Shown: positions 25,394-35,243, numbered from the stretch's first letter. The stretch is 64,000 bases of DNA from Rhodoluna sp. (GCA_024641985.1 JAHEBZ010000003.1:1-64000); one strand, 5' to 3'. Numbers and translations are program-made. The notes: generated from the sequence alone by a model not told the origin.

Positions 25394-26521
25394 ATGGCAA
25401 AGGGCACATTTCAACCAAAGCGACTTCTGATCGTTCATGCACACCCCGATGATGAAAGCCTGTTCACCGGGCACATAATCGCAGATCGCATAGCAAATGG
25501 CGCCGACGTTATGGTTTTCACTTTGACCAGGGGCGAAAACGGCAAAGTTAAACTCGAAGAGCTCAAGGCCCTTGAGGGCAACTTGCCTGCCATGGGTTCT
25601 TTTAGAGCCTCCGAGCTGCGCGAAGCCTTGGCTGCGTTTGGCGATGTTCGGCACCAGTTTGCAGGCACCCGCGCCTATCTTGACTCGGGCATGAGAATCA
25701 CGCCATGGGGCAGGCCGGCAAAGCGCAAAAACCTCGATGAGCTTTCGCTTTCGGCAGCCTCGACCTCGGTGATTGCCGATGACGTTGTGAAAGCGATTTT
25801 GGATTTTAAGCCAGATGCAGTTCTCACCTACAACCGTCGCGGTGGTTTTGGCCACCCAGACCACAAAATGGCGCACGAGGCAACCGCAATGGCAATTCGG
25901 CAGGTTGCCAAGCGCACCGGCCGTGCACCGCAATTTTGGGTGATTGCAGAGCCGCGAGAGCGCTTTGATGCCGAGATTGGCAATGCAAAGACTGCTCTTA
26001 AAAAGAAGGCCGCGCTCGAGGCGCATGCTAGCCAGGTGGCGGTTCATGCCGAAACCTACTCTGTGGTTCCGGGCAAAGAAATTCGATACGATCGCCCCGA
26101 GCGAGTTCGCAGGGCTTCACCAAACCCGCTAATTCAACTTCGGCCCATTTTGACTTTCTTTTGGGCGATTCCGCTCGCCGTGTTGCTAGCGGTTTCGGGC
26201 ACAATGCTTCATCAGGTGCGTGCCTACAACTACGAGGGGGCTCCGATTGGTCTGGTGGTCGCCCTAACCATGGTTGGTTCGCTCGCGCTGGCGCTCAGGT
26301 TACTTCGCCGCAGCCGCGGGGCCTTATACCTCTTGACAGCGGTTTTTACCGCGATAATTTTCTGGTTCTCGCAACCGCAACCGGGCGGCGAATTGATCAT
26401 CCCCGGAAATGACATTGGGAACATTTGGGCTTTTGGTTCGATTGGCCTTTGTGCATTCATCATTCTGTTTCCGCGAATTAAGCCGGGCGCTTGGCGCAGG
26501 TCTTCACGCGGTCATCGGTAA
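25394..26521 (+). CDS. PIG-L family deacetylase (MshB-like) with membrane tail
   Basis: A 375-residue protein. Residues 1-240 form a LmbE/PIG-L zinc deacetylase: metal-binding HAHPDDES near residue 15 and the HPDH motif (GGFGHPDHKMAHEA) near residue 155. The C-terminal 120 residues contain about four membrane helices, not present in typical MshB. MshB removes acetyl from GlcNAc-inositol in mycothiol synthesis, and its position between typA and dapC resembles the mshB neighbourhood in mycobacteria, but other sugar substrates are possible. GTG at 25388 is an alternative start. Confidence 0.78.
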   Translation: MAKGTFQPKRLLIVHAHPDDESLFTGHIIADRIANGADVMVFTLTRGENGKVKLEELKALEGNLPAMGSFRASELREALAAFGDVRHQFAGTRAYLDSGMRITPWGRPAKRKNLDELSLSAASTSVIADDVVKAILDFKPDAVLTYNRRGGFGHPDHKMAHEATAMAIRQVAKRTGRAPQFWVIAEPRERFDAEIGNAKTALKKKAALEAHASQVAVHAETYSVVPGKEIRYDRPERVRRASPNPLIQLRPILTFFWAIPLAVLLAVSGTMLHQVRAYNYEGAPIGLVVALTMVGSLALALRLLRRSRGALYLLTAVFTAIIFWFSQPQPGGELIIPGNDIGNIWAFGSIGLCAFIILFPRIKPGAWRRSSRGHR

Positions 26522-26553
26522 ACTTGTCTTAGAAATCGAAGGGATTCACCAAA

Positions 26554-26874
26554 GTGACTTACGTAATCGCGCTTCCGTGCGTTGATGTCAAAGACAAGGC
26601 CTGCATCGAGGAATGTCCGGTTGACTGCATTTATGAAGGTGAACGTTCGCTTTATATTCACCCCGACGAGTGCGTTGATTGCGGTGCCTGTGAGCCCGTC
26701 TGCCCGGTCGAAGCTATTTACTACGAAGACGACCTTCCATCGCAGTGGGCCGACTACTACAAGGCCAACGTTGAATTCTTTGATGACCTGGGTTCACCTG
26801 GTGGCGCGGCCAAGGTTGGCAAAATTGCCAAAGACCACGCCGTAATCTCGGTGTTGCCGCCTCAGGGCGAATAG
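26554..26874 (+). CDS. fdxA: 7Fe ferredoxin (3Fe-4S/4Fe-4S)
   Basis: A 106-residue electron carrier. The N-terminal cysteines (C-x7-C-x3-CP pattern in [18 protein letters not shown]) and the second cluster [12 protein letters not shown] fit the actinobacterial FdxA/FdxC family with one 3Fe-4S and one 4Fe-4S cluster. GTG at 26554 follows GAAGGGA. It is 23 bases ahead of dapC. Confidence 0.92.
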   Translation: MTYVIALPCVDVKDKACIEECPVDCIYEGERSLYIHPDECVDCGACEPVCPVEAIYYEDDLPSQWADYYKANVEFFDDLGSPGGAAKVGKIAKDHAVISVLPPQGE

Positions 26875-26897
26875 CCTACGAGACCGGCATAAATACT

Positions 26898-28004
26898 GTG
26901 TTTGATCGTCTTCCCGAATACCCATGGGAACAACTAAAGCCCTATGCGGCCAAAGCGGCACTTCATGTTGGGGGAGCCGTAGACCTATCGGTGGGTTCAC
27001 CCGTCGATCCAACTCCGGTAATCATTCAAGAGGCTCTGAACGCAGCTTCAAACGCGCCAGGCTACCCGTCTACCGGCGGCTCACCCGAATTTAAAGCGGC
27101 AGTTGTTGAATGGTTTGCCCGACGTCGTGGCGTGCCCGGTTTAAAGCCAGACCAAGTGATGCCGACTATCGGCTCAAAAGAGCTCATCAGTTGGCTGCCC
27201 CTTTTGATGGGCCTAGGCCCGGGTGATGTTGTTGTGCAACCCAAGGTGGCCTACACGGCCTACGTTGTCGGTGCAGCCCTTTGCGGTGCCGAGATTGTTT
27301 CTGAGGATGACCCAGCAAAGTGGCCGGCAAACTCTAAGTTGATTTGGATCAATTCGCCGGGTAACCCCGATGGCCGAGTGCTAGATGTTGCCGAGATGAA
27401 GGCTGCCGTAGACCGCGCTCGCGAACTTGGAGCCTTACTTGCCAGCGATGAGTGCTATGCCGAACTCGGATGGAATGAGTGGGCTAACAAACTGATTCCG
27501 AGCGTGCTCGACCCGCGCGTTTGTGGTGGCTCGCACGAGGGTGTGTTGGCGGTTTATTCGCTAAGCAAGCAATCGAACCTGGCCGGCTATCGAGCGGCCT
27601 TTGCAGTGGGCGAGGCTTCGCTAATCAAGGGTTTAGTGAACTTGCGCATGCACTCGGGTTTAAACACCCCATGGCCGGTGCAGCGAGCAATGACGGTGGC
27701 TCTGGGCGATGAAGAGCATGTGGCAATCGAAAAAGAAATCTATCGAGAGCGCCGCGAAGTGCTGCTTGCAGCCGTCAAGGAATACGGTTTCAAATTGGCC
27801 GATAGCGAAGCTGGGCTCTATTTGTGGGCCACCCTCGATGAAGATTGCTGGGCCACCGTTGACCGCATGGCAGAGCTCGGAATCGTTGTGGTGCCAGGAA
27901 CTTTTTATGGCGAATCTAGCCATCAATATGTTCGTTTTTCGATCACTGCAACCGATGACAAGATTGCCGAAGGTGCGCGCCGCTTACGCGATGCCATAGG
28001 CTAA
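26898..28004 (+). CDS. dapC: Succinyldiaminopimelate aminotransferase
   Basis: PLP-dependent class I aminotransferase of 368 residues, probably transaminating N-succinyl-2-amino-6-ketopimelate in lysine and peptidoglycan precursor synthesis. The PLP lysine is in SLSKQSNLAGYRAAF (about residue 227); NSPGNPDGRV and SDECYAEL are the other conserved boxes. Linkage to fdxA is the usual actinobacterial arrangement and is the main reason for the dapC call over a general aminotransferase. The GTG start lacks an obvious Shine-Dalgarno. Confidence 0.85.
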   Translation: MFDRLPEYPWEQLKPYAAKAALHVGGAVDLSVGSPVDPTPVIIQEALNAASNAPGYPSTGGSPEFKAAVVEWFARRRGVPGLKPDQVMPTIGSKELISWLPLLMGLGPGDVVVQPKVAYTAYVVGAALCGAEIVSEDDPAKWPANSKLIWINSPGNPDGRVLDVAEMKAAVDRARELGALLASDECYAELGWNEWANKLIPSVLDPRVCGGSHEGVLAVYSLSKQSNLAGYRAAFAVGEASLIKGLVNLRMHSGLNTPWPVQRAMTVALGDEEHVAIEKEIYRERREVLLAAVKEYGFKLADSEAGLYLWATLDEDCWATVDRMAELGIVVVPGTFYGESSHQYVRFSITATDDKIAEGARRLRDAIG

Positions 28005-28048
28005 TAAAACCTCTCAAAAGAGGCACAAACACCAGCACTAGGAGCAGG

Positions 28049-29338
28049 ATGACCTCCAGCGACAAAGTAACTGTCACTTACGGCGATGTAACGGCAGAAT
28101 TTCCGGTAATTCCGGCGATCGATGGCCCGGCCGCAGTCGACATTTCAAAACTCACCGCAACCACGGGATTGACCGCATACGACCAGGGTTTTGTGAACAC
28201 CGCGTCGACCAAATCTGCGATCACATTCATCGATGGCGCCAACGGAATTTTGCGACACCGCGGCTACCCGATCGAGCAGTTGGCTGGCACTAAGAGTTTC
28301 CTTGAAACTTCGTATCTCTTGGTTTACGGCGAGTTGCCAACCCCAGACGAGCTAAGCGCCTTCGAAGAGAAAATTCGCCGCCACACGCTTGTGCACGAAG
28401 ACCTCAAAAACCTCTTTCACGCAATGCCTCAAAATGCCCACCCGATGGCCGTGCTGGCAGCTGGTGTTTCGGCGCTATCAACTTTCTACCAAGATTCTCT
28501 TGACCCTTCAGACCCAGAGCAGGTAGAGCTTTCGACCATTCGCCTATTGGCCAAGTTGCCGGTGTTGGCTGCATATGCTCACAAAAACAGCATGGGTCAG
28601 GCGTTGCTTTACCCCGACAACTCGCTCAACTATGTTGAAAACTTTTTGCGCATGAACTTTGGCAACATGGCCGAAGATTATGTGCAGAACCCGGTTGTCA
28701 CCAAGGCGCTAGACACGCTGCTTGTGCTTCACGCCGACCACGAGCAAAACTGTTCAACCTCTACGGTTCGCTTGGTTGGTTCAAGCCAGGCAAACATGTT
28801 TGCCTCAATTTCTTCTGGCATCAACGCCTTGTTCGGCCCGCTTCACGGTGGCGCAAACGAGGCGGTGCTCGAAATGCTAACCGAGATTCGCGACTCGGGT
28901 CAGTCGGTTGAATCATTTGTGCAGCGCGTGAAAAACAAAGAAGATGGCATTCGCCTGATGGGCTTTGGCCACCGCGTTTACAAGAACCTCGACCCTCGTG
29001 CTCGCATCGTGAAGGCAACCGCCGACAAGGTTCTTGCCGAGCTCGGCGTTCAAGACCCACTGCTCGACATCGCTAAAGAGCTCGAGGCGGCAGCTCTTGC
29101 CGACAGCTATTTCATCGAGCGCAAGCTATACCCAAACGTCGATTTCTACACCGGCGTCATCTACAAGGCGCTTGGGTTCCCGCCGCGCATGTTCACCGCA
29201 TTGTTTGCAATGGGTCGCCTACCTGGCTGGATAGCTCACTGGCGCGAAATGAACATCGATGCCGCCACCAAAATTGGTCGCCCACAGCAGATTTATGTTG
29301 GCGAACCAGAGCGTGCTCTAAAGGGATTCTTCGGTTAG
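28049..29338 (+). CDS. gltA: Citrate synthase
   Basis: First enzyme of the TCA cycle, condensing oxaloacetate and acetyl-CoA. The 429 residues match type II citrate synthases, with the active-site segments FGPLHGGANEAVLEML (about residue 263), MGFGHRVYKN (about 305) and the late aspartate in NVDFYTGVIYKALG (about 362). AGGAGC precedes the ATG, and a short CCTCT/AGAGG hairpin (28010-28023) lies in the leader. A strong terminator follows. Confidence 0.95.
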   Translation: MTSSDKVTVTYGDVTAEFPVIPAIDGPAAVDISKLTATTGLTAYDQGFVNTASTKSAITFIDGANGILRHRGYPIEQLAGTKSFLETSYLLVYGELPTPDELSAFEEKIRRHTLVHEDLKNLFHAMPQNAHPMAVLAAGVSALSTFYQDSLDPSDPEQVELSTIRLLAKLPVLAAYAHKNSMGQALLYPDNSLNYVENFLRMNFGNMAEDYVQNPVVTKALDTLLVLHADHEQNCSTSTVRLVGSSQANMFASISSGINALFGPLHGGANEAVLEMLTEIRDSGQSVESFVQRVKNKEDGIRLMGFGHRVYKNLDPRARIVKATADKVLAELGVQDPLLDIAKELEAAALADSYFIERKLYPNVDFYTGVIYKALGFPPRMFTALFAMGRLPGWIAHWREMNIDAATKIGRPQQIYVGEPERALKGFFG

Positions 29339-29350
29339 ACCGAAATTCAA

Positions 29351-29384
29351 AAAAAAGACCTTCACAAAGTGGAGGTCTTTTTTT
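29351..29384. terminator. Bidirectional terminator between gltA and rsmD
   Basis: A 10-bp stem with one wobble pair (29356-29365 with 29369-29378, loop AAA) is flanked by A6-7 on the left and T7 on the right. It can end transcription from both gltA and the convergent rsmD. Confidence 0.9.
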
Positions 29385-29395
29385 GTTCAACGAGA

Positions 29396-29968
29396 TTAGG
29401 CTCTGACCAACCAAAAAACGGTTGTGTCGCCGTAAGATTTTTCTTCGTCGAGCAACAGTTCGGCAGGAAGTTCTGGGGTGCCAGTTCTGCTCGACCGCTC
29501 AAGCATCACGGTGGCATCTTTTGCCAAACGCGGAATCAAGGCGGTTAGGTTGGCCGAGACTTCTTCGTTGCTAATTTCGTAGGGTGGATCGATGAACACC
29601 ACATCGTATTCGAGGTCGTCGGTGCTTAGAAACGAAGCCACGGCCTTGTTTACCACCTTGGTTACCTGATCGAAGAAGCCCTCTTTTTCCATGGCTTTTT
29701 GAATCATTACGTTGTTTTTCACGCACACGGCGGCGGCTTGGCCATCGCGCTCAACCATTGCTGCATAAATCGCGCCGCGGCTGATGGCCTCCAGAGCGAG
29801 CGCTCCGGTTCCGGCATACAGGTCAAGAACGCGCTTGTTGTCAACAAGATCTCGCGCTTGCAGGCGGTTGAAGATTGCCTCGCGAATTCGATCGCTGGTT
29901 GGTCTGGTTGCTTTGGCTGGGCTGGCGAGTTGTCTCGAACCGGCGATGCCACTAATGATTCGTGTCAT
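29396..29968 (-). CDS. rsmD: 16S rRNA (guanine-966-N2)-methyltransferase
   Basis: A 190-residue SAM-dependent methyltransferase modifying G966 of 16S rRNA. The opening MTRIISGIAGSRQLASP, the SAM loop DLYAGTGALALEA (about 49-61) and the catalytic box VVFIDPPYE (about 121-129) are diagnostic. It is divergent from recG and close to coaD, a common bacterial pairing. Confidence 0.93.
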   Translation of the reverse strand: MTRIISGIAGSRQLASPAKATRPTSDRIREAIFNRLQARDLVDNKRVLDLYAGTGALALEAISRGAIYAAMVERDGQAAAVCVKNNVMIQKAMEKEGFFDQVTKVVNKAVASFLSTDDLEYDVVFIDPPYEISNEEVSANLTALIPRLAKDATVMLERSSRTGTPELPAELLLDEEKSYGDTTVFWLVRA

Positions 29969-30018
29969 AACTCGCCAAGCCTACCGCCACAGGGCGGGTT
30001 GTCGGCGAAGATAGTTAG

Positions 30019-32220
30019 ATGCTGCTTCCCGTGCAACCTCTAGACCGTGTGCTCGGCGATCGCACGGCCAAGTCGTTTGCCAAACACCTTGGTCTAAAAA
30101 CCGTCTCAGATTTGCTAACTCACTTCCCACGTCGATACGCCACCCGAGGCACTCTCACGCCTATCTCCGAAATTCCTATTGGCGAACCAGCCACCGTGGT
30201 TGCCGACATTCTTGAGGTGCGCGAGCGGCGAATGAAGGGCCGCAATGGCAGCATTCTTGAGGTGCGCATAACCGATGGCCATGGGCACATGACCTTAACT
30301 TTCTTCAATCAGTCTTGGCGTCAAAAAGAGCTTCGTGCCGGCATGCGTGGTTTATTTGCCGGCAAGGTTGGCAGTTATCAGGGCAAGTTGCAGCTTTCTC
30401 ACCCCGATTATGAGTTGTTTCCCGAAGAGATCAGCGAGCAAGATGCAAAGCGCTGGGCCGACCTTCCGATTCCCATCTATCCCGCAGCTAGCTCAGTAAC
30501 CACCTGGGCAATTCAGCGGTCGCTGGCGATAGTTTTAGACACCCTTGCTGAAGTGGCCGATGAGCTGCCTGCCGAGGTTGTGAAGACCAACAATTTGATG
30601 CCGCTTGCCGAAGCGCTAGAAAAGATTCATCGACCCGAAACTCACGACGATTGGCGTTTGGCTCGCGACACCCTCAAATATCACGAGGCGTTTCTGCTGC
30701 AAGCAACTCTTCTGACCAGACGCCTGCAAAATGCCCACACCAAGGCAACATCACGCGAAGCAAAGGTTGGCGGTGTTCTCGAGCAATTTGATGATGCCCT
30801 GCCGTTTACCCTTACCAACGGCCAGGTGGCGGTGGGCAATCAGATCGCTCAAGATTTAGCCAGGGCGCATCCGATGAATCGCCTGCTTCAAGGCGAAGTT
30901 GGTTCAGGAAAAACCCTGGTAGCCGTTCGAGCGATGCTTACGGTGGCCGATGCGGGAGGGCAGTCGGCCCTGCTTGCGCCAACCGAGGTTTTGGCAGCCC
31001 AGCACTTTCAGTCGATTGCAAAGAGCCTGGGTGAAAAACTCGCACGTGAAGTTGGGCTAACCCTGCTCACCGGCCAAATGAGCACCGCCGATCGAAAACG
31101 GGCCCTGTTGCAGTTGGTGAGCGGCAAGGCTCAGATTGTGGTTGGCACCCATGCCCTGATAGCCGACAAGGTTGAGTTTGTTGACCTTGGGTTGATTGTG
31201 ATCGACGAGCAGCACAGATTCGGTGTTGACCAGCGCGAGGCATTGAGGCTCAAGGGCAAGTTGCCGCCACACGTGCTAACCATGACGGCAACCCCAATTC
31301 CTAGAACCCTCGCGGTAACAGTCTTTGGTGACCTCGATGTTTCGACACTCACCGAGTTGCCGGCCGGCCGCCAAGGCATCACATCGCATGTGGTTCGCCT
31401 CGAACAATCAGCGCTGGTGGCCAGAACCTGGCAGCGAATAGCCGAAGAGGTTAGCGATGGGCGGCAGGCCTTTGTGGTTTGCCCTCGAATCGATGAAGAC
31501 GACCCCGGTGATGAGCTAATCGAGTCGGGCGGCGTTGCCGAAGATGAACCCATGTTTTCAGACGGCACCGATGAGATGGCTGCCGAAATGGCGAAGAAGC
31601 CAAAACAATTGCTTGCTTCTGCGATTGGCATGACAGAAAGCCTGCGAAATATTCCGGTGCTTGCAAGCCTGCGCATCGAAACGTTGCACGGCCGAATGAG
31701 CGCCGAAGACAAAGCCGACGTGATGGCACGTTTTGCCGCTCGCGACATCGATGTGTTGGTGTCGACCACAGTTATCGAGGTTGGCGTTGATGTGCCCAAT
31801 GCCACGGTGATGGTGGTTTTGGATGCCGACCGGTTCGGCATCAGTCAACTGCACCAGCTTCGCGGTCGGGTGGGCCGTGGTGGCAACGCGGGGCTGTGTT
31901 TGCTGTTGACCTCGGCCCAAGATGGTTCGCTCGCTCTCGAGCGCGTAAACGCCGTTGCAAGCACGCTAGACGGTTTTGAGCTGAGTGAGATTGATCTAGA
32001 ACTCAGGCGCGAGGGAGATGTGCTTGGTCAGACTCAATCTGGCGGACGATCGAGCCTTAAATTGCTAAGAGTGATTGCCGATTCAGAAATTATTCGGAAA
32101 GCAAGGGACGCGGCCGAATCCGTCTTGACCAGCGACCCCACTCTCGAAAAGCACAAGGCGCTCGCCGAATCTTTGCAGTTGGCAGATGCCGCCCGGCAGG
32201 CTAATTTAACGAAGGCTTAA
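30019..32220 (+). CDS. recG: ATP-dependent DNA helicase RecG
   Basis: Branch-migration helicase that rescues stalled forks. The 733 residues have an N-terminal wedge OB domain (about 50-160), then helicase motifs: Walker A QGEVGSGKTLVAV (about 293), DEQHRFG (about 394), TATPIPRTLA, and motif VI QLRGRVGRGG near 615. Residues around 495-535 form an acidic insertion (DEDDPGDELIESGG region). The ATG at 30019 has no Shine-Dalgarno, so a very short or absent leader is possible. Confidence 0.95.
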   Translation: MLLPVQPLDRVLGDRTAKSFAKHLGLKTVSDLLTHFPRRYATRGTLTPISEIPIGEPATVVADILEVRERRMKGRNGSILEVRITDGHGHMTLTFFNQSWRQKELRAGMRGLFAGKVGSYQGKLQLSHPDYELFPEEISEQDAKRWADLPIPIYPAASSVTTWAIQRSLAIVLDTLAEVADELPAEVVKTNNLMPLAEALEKIHRPETHDDWRLARDTLKYHEAFLLQATLLTRRLQNAHTKATSREAKVGGVLEQFDDALPFTLTNGQVAVGNQIAQDLARAHPMNRLLQGEVGSGKTLVAVRAMLTVADAGGQSALLAPTEVLAAQHFQSIAKSLGEKLAREVGLTLLTGQMSTADRKRALLQLVSGKAQIVVGTHALIADKVEFVDLGLIVIDEQHRFGVDQREALRLKGKLPPHVLTMTATPIPRTLAVTVFGDLDVSTLTELPAGRQGITSHVVRLEQSALVARTWQRIAEEVSDGRQAFVVCPRIDEDDPGDELIESGGVAEDEPMFSDGTDEMAAEMAKKPKQLLASAIGMTESLRNIPVLASLRIETLHGRMSAEDKADVMARFAARDIDVLVSTTVIEVGVDVPNATVMVVLDADRFGISQLHQLRGRVGRGGNAGLCLLLTSAQDGSLALERVNAVASTLDGFELSEIDLELRREGDVLGQTQSGGRSSLKLLRVIADSEIIRKARDAAESVLTSDPTLEKHKALAESLQLADAARQANLTKA

Positions 32221-32253
32221 CAAACCACCCTTTTGCGAAACACTATGCTCGGC

Positions 32254-32259
32254 TAACCT
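32254..32259 (+). promoter_or_regulatory. -10 box of coaD (leaderless start likely)
   Basis: TAACCT is followed after six bases (TGAAAC) by the coaD ATG, and there is no Shine-Dalgarno. TATGCT at 32244-32249 is a second candidate. Confidence 0.45.
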
Positions 32260-32265
32260 TGAAAC

Positions 32266-32778
32266 ATGTCGCACATAGCTGTTTATCCAGGCTCATTTGA
32301 CCCAGTCACTCTGGGCCACCTCGATGTTGCTGCCCGCGCGGCCAGGCTGTTCGACGAACTTCACATTGTTGTGGTGCACAACCCTGGCAAAACGCCCAGG
32401 TTCTCAAGCGAAGAGCGAGTGCAACTTATTCAAGCCAGCCTTGCCGAGTTGGGTGTTTATTCGAACGCGCGCATCAAAGTAGACATTCTCGACGGCGGCC
32501 TCTTGGTCAACTATTGCCGCATGGTGGGCGCAACCGCACTGGTTAAGGGTTTCCGAAACAACGTCGATCTCGACTACGAATTGCCGATGGCCCTGGTCAA
32601 TCGCGATTTAGCCGAGGTAGAAACTGTTTTTATTCCGGCTAACCCCGAACATGGGCAAATTTCGAGTTCACTTGTAAAACAGGTGGCCGACCTCGAAGGT
32701 TCGGTTAGCAAATATGTAACTCAGTCGGTCGCGCGTGCGTTAGCCTCTTCTTCGACCAACCGAAAGAAAATTAGCTAA
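32266..32778 (+). CDS. coaD: Phosphopantetheine adenylyltransferase
   Basis: Penultimate step of coenzyme A synthesis, adenylating 4'-phosphopantetheine. The 170-residue protein has the nucleotidyltransferase start [14 protein letters not shown] (TxGH motif) and the C-terminal [10 protein letters not shown] box. It is slightly longer than the usual 160 residues because of a Ser/Arg/Lys tail. The stop overlaps the next start (TAATG). Confidence 0.95.
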   Translation: MSHIAVYPGSFDPVTLGHLDVAARAARLFDELHIVVVHNPGKTPRFSSEERVQLIQASLAELGVYSNARIKVDILDGGLLVNYCRMVGATALVKGFRNNVDLDYELPMALVNRDLAEVETVFIPANPEHGQISSSLVKQVADLEGSVSKYVTQSVARALASSSTNRKKIS

Positions 32779-33296
32779 TGAGCAGCGCTTCACCGTATGT
32801 AATTCCAGTGCACGACATAATGCACAAGGCTGGCGCAATGCGCGAGTTCAAGCTCGATATCGAGGTTCCTAGCGCCCTCGGCGATGCAATCGTGAAAGTT
32901 TCAGAAGGCACCGAACTCGATCTAGACCTTCGTTTAGAGTCGGTTCACGAGGGCATTTTGGCTACCGGCGAGGTCTTTGTAGATGCCGAAGGTGAGTGCA
33001 GCAGATGCCTCGATCCGCTAATCGTGCCGATTGAGGTGGATTTTCAGGAACTTTTCGCCTATTCTTTAACTAACGAAGATGACTTTGTAGTTGACGATGA
33101 ACAAATCGATCTAGAACAAGTCATCCGTGACGCGGTAGTTCTAAGCCTCCCGTTCCAACCTGTATGTCGCAAAAACTGTCTAGGTCTATGCCCTGACTGC
33201 GGTGTGAAGTTGGCCGAGAACCCGCACCACGTGCACGAAGTCGCGGCAGATCCGCGTTGGAGTGCGCTAGAAGAGCTTCGAAAAAAGGAAGAGTAA
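32778..33296 (+). CDS. DUF177/YceD family protein
   Basis: A 172-residue conserved protein almost always found just before rpmF, as here (four-base gap). It contains [14 protein letters not shown] and a cysteine cluster [13 protein letters not shown] near the C-terminus that could bind metal. Family members influence 23S rRNA processing or ribosome assembly in plants and bacteria, but the biochemical role is not settled. Confidence 0.88.
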   Translation: MSSASPYVIPVHDIMHKAGAMREFKLDIEVPSALGDAIVKVSEGTELDLDLRLESVHEGILATGEVFVDAEGECSRCLDPLIVPIEVDFQELFAYSLTNEDDFVVDDEQIDLEQVIRDAVVLSLPFQPVCRKNCLGLCPDCGVKLAENPHHVHEVAADPRWSALEELRKKEE

Positions 33297-33300
33297 GACC

Positions 33301-33504
33301 ATGCCAGTACCAAAGAGACGCCTCTCTCGTGCCCGTACCCACGCACGCCGTTCACAGTGGAAGGCCGCCGAGGTTACCTTGGTCAAGACCGTAGAGAACG
33401 GCAAGACCGTCTACAGCCTGCCTCACCGTGCCAAGCTTGTTGAAGATTCAGCCGGCAACGCGCTGTTCCTTGAATACAAGGGCCGCAAGGTCGCCGACGC
33501 TTAA
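33301..33504 (+). CDS. rpmF: 50S ribosomal protein L32 (cysteine-free form)
   Basis: A 67-residue large-subunit protein beginning [20 protein letters not shown]. The two CxxC-type zinc pairs of many L32 proteins are absent; the region reads [19 protein letters not shown]. Zn-independent L32 versions are common in this family. AAGGAAGAG lies just upstream. Confidence 0.95.
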   Translation: MPVPKRRLSRARTHARRSQWKAAEVTLVKTVENGKTVYSLPHRAKLVEDSAGNALFLEYKGRKVADA

Positions 33505-33522
33505 AACTTTTTGAAGTCAGCG

Positions 33523-34212
33523 ATGAACCTCGACGTTCTTAGCAATCGCCTAGGCGTCGAGATCGAGCCTCAACTGCTCGAGCTCGCAATGACTCACCGC
33601 TCATATGCATATGAGCACGGCAATAAACCCAACAACGAACGCCTCGAATTTCTTGGCGACTCGGTGTTGGGTTTTGTCGTTACTGCACATATTCATGACC
33701 TGCTCACCAGCCTGCCCGAGGGTGAACTCACCAAAGTTAAAAACGCGGTTGTGTCGGCTCGAGCGCTTGCTGGAATCGCCACTCAAATTGGTCTCGGCCA
33801 GTTTTTGCTGCTCGGCAAAGGCGAAGAGCAAACCGGAGGCCGTGAAAAACAAAACCTCTTGGCCGATGCCTTCGAAGCGGTGCTTGGTGCCGCCTATGTT
33901 TCCAAGGGGCTCGATGCCGCCAAAGCACTCGTCGAGCGATTCGTCTTTCCGTTGCTTAAAGACCCCGACGCGCTTCGTGCCAACGCCGACCCAAAAACGA
34001 CTTTGCAAGAGCTAGCGCAGGCTCAAAACGGCTCAATCAGTTTCGAAACGACTCACCAGGGCCCAGATCACGACCGTGATTTCTTTTCTGCCGCTATTTT
34101 CAATGAGAACGTGATTGGCAAGGGGTCGGGCAAAAGCAAAAAGAGCGCCGAGACCGAAGCCGCTATTGATGCACTCAACAGCACTAAATTGACTTCGCGC
34201 AAAATCCTCTAA
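33523..34212 (+). CDS. rnc: Ribonuclease III
   Basis: Double-strand-specific endoribonuclease for rRNA and mRNA processing. The signature NERLEFLGDSVLGFVV (about 38-53) is intact, with the second catalytic acidic pair in LLADAFEAVLGA (about 112). A dsRNA-binding domain occupies about 155-225. ATG 33523 is preferred over the in-frame TTG at 33511. TAATG overlap with mutM. Confidence 0.95.
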   Translation: MNLDVLSNRLGVEIEPQLLELAMTHRSYAYEHGNKPNNERLEFLGDSVLGFVVTAHIHDLLTSLPEGELTKVKNAVVSARALAGIATQIGLGQFLLLGKGEEQTGGREKQNLLADAFEAVLGAAYVSKGLDAAKALVERFVFPLLKDPDALRANADPKTTLQELAQAQNGSISFETTHQGPDHDRDFFSAAIFNENVIGKGSGKSKKSAETEAAIDALNSTKLTSRKIL

Positions 34213-35150
34213 TGCCAGAACTCCCCGAAGTAGAAACCGTTAGGGCCGGTCTGGCTCCGGCAATAACCGAAGCAATAATCACCCGCGTCGAGGTGCTCGA
34301 CTCAAGATCACTAAAACGGCATCCGGGTGGGGTTGAAGATTTTCGCCAAACACTCATTGGCAGCAAGATTTTGGGCGTTGTTCGCCGAGGCAAGTTTTTG
34401 TGGATGCCGCTTGGTTTGCCTGCTGACCGCGCCGGTGAAAAACAACTTGCGCTAGTTGGGCACCTTGGCATGAGTGGGCAGATGTTGCTTCGCACCCCAG
34501 GGTTCGAAGCCGACAAATTAACCAGGGTAATAATTGGCGTCAAAGCTGCAACCGGTGAAGTGGTTGAGTTTCGATTCGTTGATCAGCGAATTTTTGGTTC
34601 GTTAGCCATCGACCAACTCGAGCAAACCGCCGACGGCGCAAGCGGCGGGTTTAGCGCGGGTGTTGGCCAGGGGCAATGGTGGCAAAACCTGATACCGAGT
34701 TCGGCCGCTCATATCACCCGCGACCCACTCGACCCAAATTTTGACATCAATGCGGTTTTAGCAAAATTCGCCAAAAAGAACTCGGGCATCAAGCGCGTGC
34801 TGCTAGACCAACAAACCTTGAGTGGCATTGGCAATATTTATGCCGATGAGTCTTTGTGGCGAGCCAAACTTCACTATGACCAGCCGGCTTGCTCAATATC
34901 GACACCCAAGGCAAAAGAGTTGCTAGAACACGTGCGTCAAATTCTTGCCGATGCGGTTCTTGAGGGTGGCACCAGTTTCGACGAACAATACAAGAATGTA
35001 AACGGCGAAGGCGGTTACTTTGCGGTTTCATTAAACGCCTACGCAATGACCGGGTTACCTTGCAAACGCTGTGGGCATCCAATTAAGCGCGAAACCTGGA
35101 TGAATCGCGGCTCACACTTTTGCCCGAACTGTCAAAAACTAAAGGCCTAG
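34212..35150 (+). CDS. mutM: Formamidopyrimidine-DNA glycosylase
   Basis: Base-excision repair enzyme removing 8-oxoguanine. The N-terminal catalytic PELPEVETVRAGL is exact (Pro2, Glu3), the H2TH region contains DQQTLSGIGNIYADE, and the C-terminal zinc finger reads CKRCGHPIKRETW followed by CPNC. At 312 residues it is slightly long, with a loop near 140-155. Grouping with rnc and smc is typical of Actinobacteria. Confidence 0.95.
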   Translation: MPELPEVETVRAGLAPAITEAIITRVEVLDSRSLKRHPGGVEDFRQTLIGSKILGVVRRGKFLWMPLGLPADRAGEKQLALVGHLGMSGQMLLRTPGFEADKLTRVIIGVKAATGEVVEFRFVDQRIFGSLAIDQLEQTADGASGGFSAGVGQGQWWQNLIPSSAAHITRDPLDPNFDINAVLAKFAKKNSGIKRVLLDQQTLSGIGNIYADESLWRAKLHYDQPACSISTPKAKELLEHVRQILADAVLEGGTSFDEQYKNVNGEGGYFAVSLNAYAMTGLPCKRCGHPIKRETWMNRGSHFCPNCQKLKA

Positions 35151-35243
35151 GCGCCCTGGGTTTGGCGAAAACACGCCATCAAATGCGGTAATTTTGATTT
35201 CTGCGGCGCGTGTCGCAATTTCGAGCGATTTGAAGATGGGTGG

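Noticed and set aside
25325-26047. 240-residue minus-strand ORF opposite the PIG-L gene
   Set aside because: It would cover the typA terminator and the zinc motifs of the PIG-L gene; no ribosome-binding site or family pattern.
31131-31841. 236-residue minus-strand ORF within recG
   Set aside because: It lies opposite the recG helicase motifs and has no features of its own.
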